Shown one piece after another: positions 5,829 through 6,124 of a stretch of 6,124 bases of DNA. Numbering within the stretch: position 1 is the first letter of the stretch; each line of letters starts with the position of its first letter. A model generated the notes under the pieces. That model saw only the letters and a list, made by a program, of their open reading frames with translations, was not told where the DNA came from and searched no databases. Source of the stretch: Chloracidobacterium sp. UBA3360. GTDB lineage: Bacteria; Acidobacteriota; Blastocatellia; Pyrinomonadales; Pyrinomonadaceae. The position numbers and the translations under genes were made by a program. The stretch covers positions 46,706 to 52,829 of the forward strand of contig DEQS01000077.1 of NCBI GenBank assembly GCA_002360555.1, written 5' to 3'.

Positions 5829-6124
5829 ATGAGTATTTTGAAAGCAATGCAAAAGAAGCGTACCGAGGATCCGGACGGCAGCATAAAGCAGTCGGCGGAC
5901 AGGATAGTCCAGTTTGACAGGACAGCGCGGCGTACAAATATGCCGCCTGATCTGTTGGCATCGGATTTGAAGATCGGTAACCCAGGTTCGGCGTTCATAG
6001 GGCAGCCGGATTCTATGAACGGGACGGCACTCCCTGATCTAGGATCGGATTTTACTGCCGGGGCAAAATTGAACGCCGAAAGCTCAACGCGTGTCGTGTC
6101 GCGCAGTCTGCCTGACTTTGTCAG
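5829..6124 (+). CDS. Start of an unidentified gene, cut by the window edge
   Basis: Open from the ATG at 5829 to the edge: 98 codons plus 2 bases, no stop. GGAG at 5814-5817 lies 11 bases before the ATG, with GAGGA further upstream at 5806-5810. The gap after the ATPase is 57 bases, so it likely belongs to the same operon. The visible part is hydrophilic, with no signal peptide or membrane helix. It starts MSILKAMQKKRTEDPDG, a basic amphipathic opening, followed by a probably disordered stretch with a loose internal repeat: PPDLLASDLKIG (about 39-50), LPDLGSDFTAG (about 68-78), and SLPDF at the edge. In related clusters a BY-type tyrosine kinase often lies here, and such kinases can open with MS-I-KA-like segments ahead of their ATPase domain. 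That is context only; no catalytic motif is in view. Confidence 0.8.
   Translation, partial: MSILKAMQKKRTEDPDGSIKQSADRIVQFDRTARRTNMPPDLLASDLKIGNPGSAFIGQPDSMNGTALPDLGSDFTAGAKLNAESSTRVVSRSLPDFV
5992..6021 (+). repeat. 9-bp perfect inverted repeat inside the last gene
   Basis: CGTTCATAG (5992-6000) and CTATGAACG (6013-6021) are exact reverse complements separated by 12 bases. The repeat lies about 55 codons into the reading frame. It could form an RNA stem-loop early in the message or be a protein binding site, or it may be chance in a low-constraint linker region. Confidence 0.5.

Overview
The window carries one strand-consistent gene cluster, all on the + strand, for making and exporting a cell-surface polysaccharide of the exosortase (XrtA/PEP-CTERM) type. 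Four complete genes and the start of a fifth are read in one direction with gaps of 10 to 69 bases, so they are probably one operon. Base composition is moderate, most genes have a clear Shine-Dalgarno site, and a lipoprotein signal points to a Gram-negative bacterium. The protein style resembles Acidobacteriota (Blastocatellia-like), but this is an impression, not something the sequence proves.

Region by region: bases 1-367 hold no convincing gene. They contain a nested palindrome at the left edge, a perfect 18-bp dyad (217-234) and three copies of TGATAAYCA spaced exactly 32 bases apart (261-333). The middle copy lies in a 19-bp stretch matching the E. coli Fur box at 16 of 19 positions. 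Next comes a 765-residue TPR lipoprotein resembling PrsT (368-2665), then a 61-residue membrane miniprotein that is mostly a PEP-CTERM-like sorting signal (2676-2861), a Wzz/GumC-type chain-length protein without a kinase domain (2892-4550), an ExeA-like AAA ATPase of the XrtA-associated type with an Asn-Gly repeat linker (4620-5771), and the first 98 codons of another gene (5829 to the edge). Hairpins occupy the gaps before the last two genes, directly upstream of their ribosome binding sites.

Working together (inference from the families): the chain-length protein forms the inner-membrane/periplasmic co-polymerase that sets polymer length. The ATPase probably supplies or gates energy for assembly, and the outer-envelope TPR lipoprotein acts as scaffold. 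The kinase expected to pair with a kinase-less Wzz protein is absent from the window; the truncated last gene is a candidate. No exosortase, outer-membrane Wza protein or glycosyltransferase is visible here; they would be expected outside the window.

The most unusual elements are the miniprotein, which has a sorting-signal-like segment but no N-terminal signal peptide, and the phased Fur-box-like array in front of the operon.
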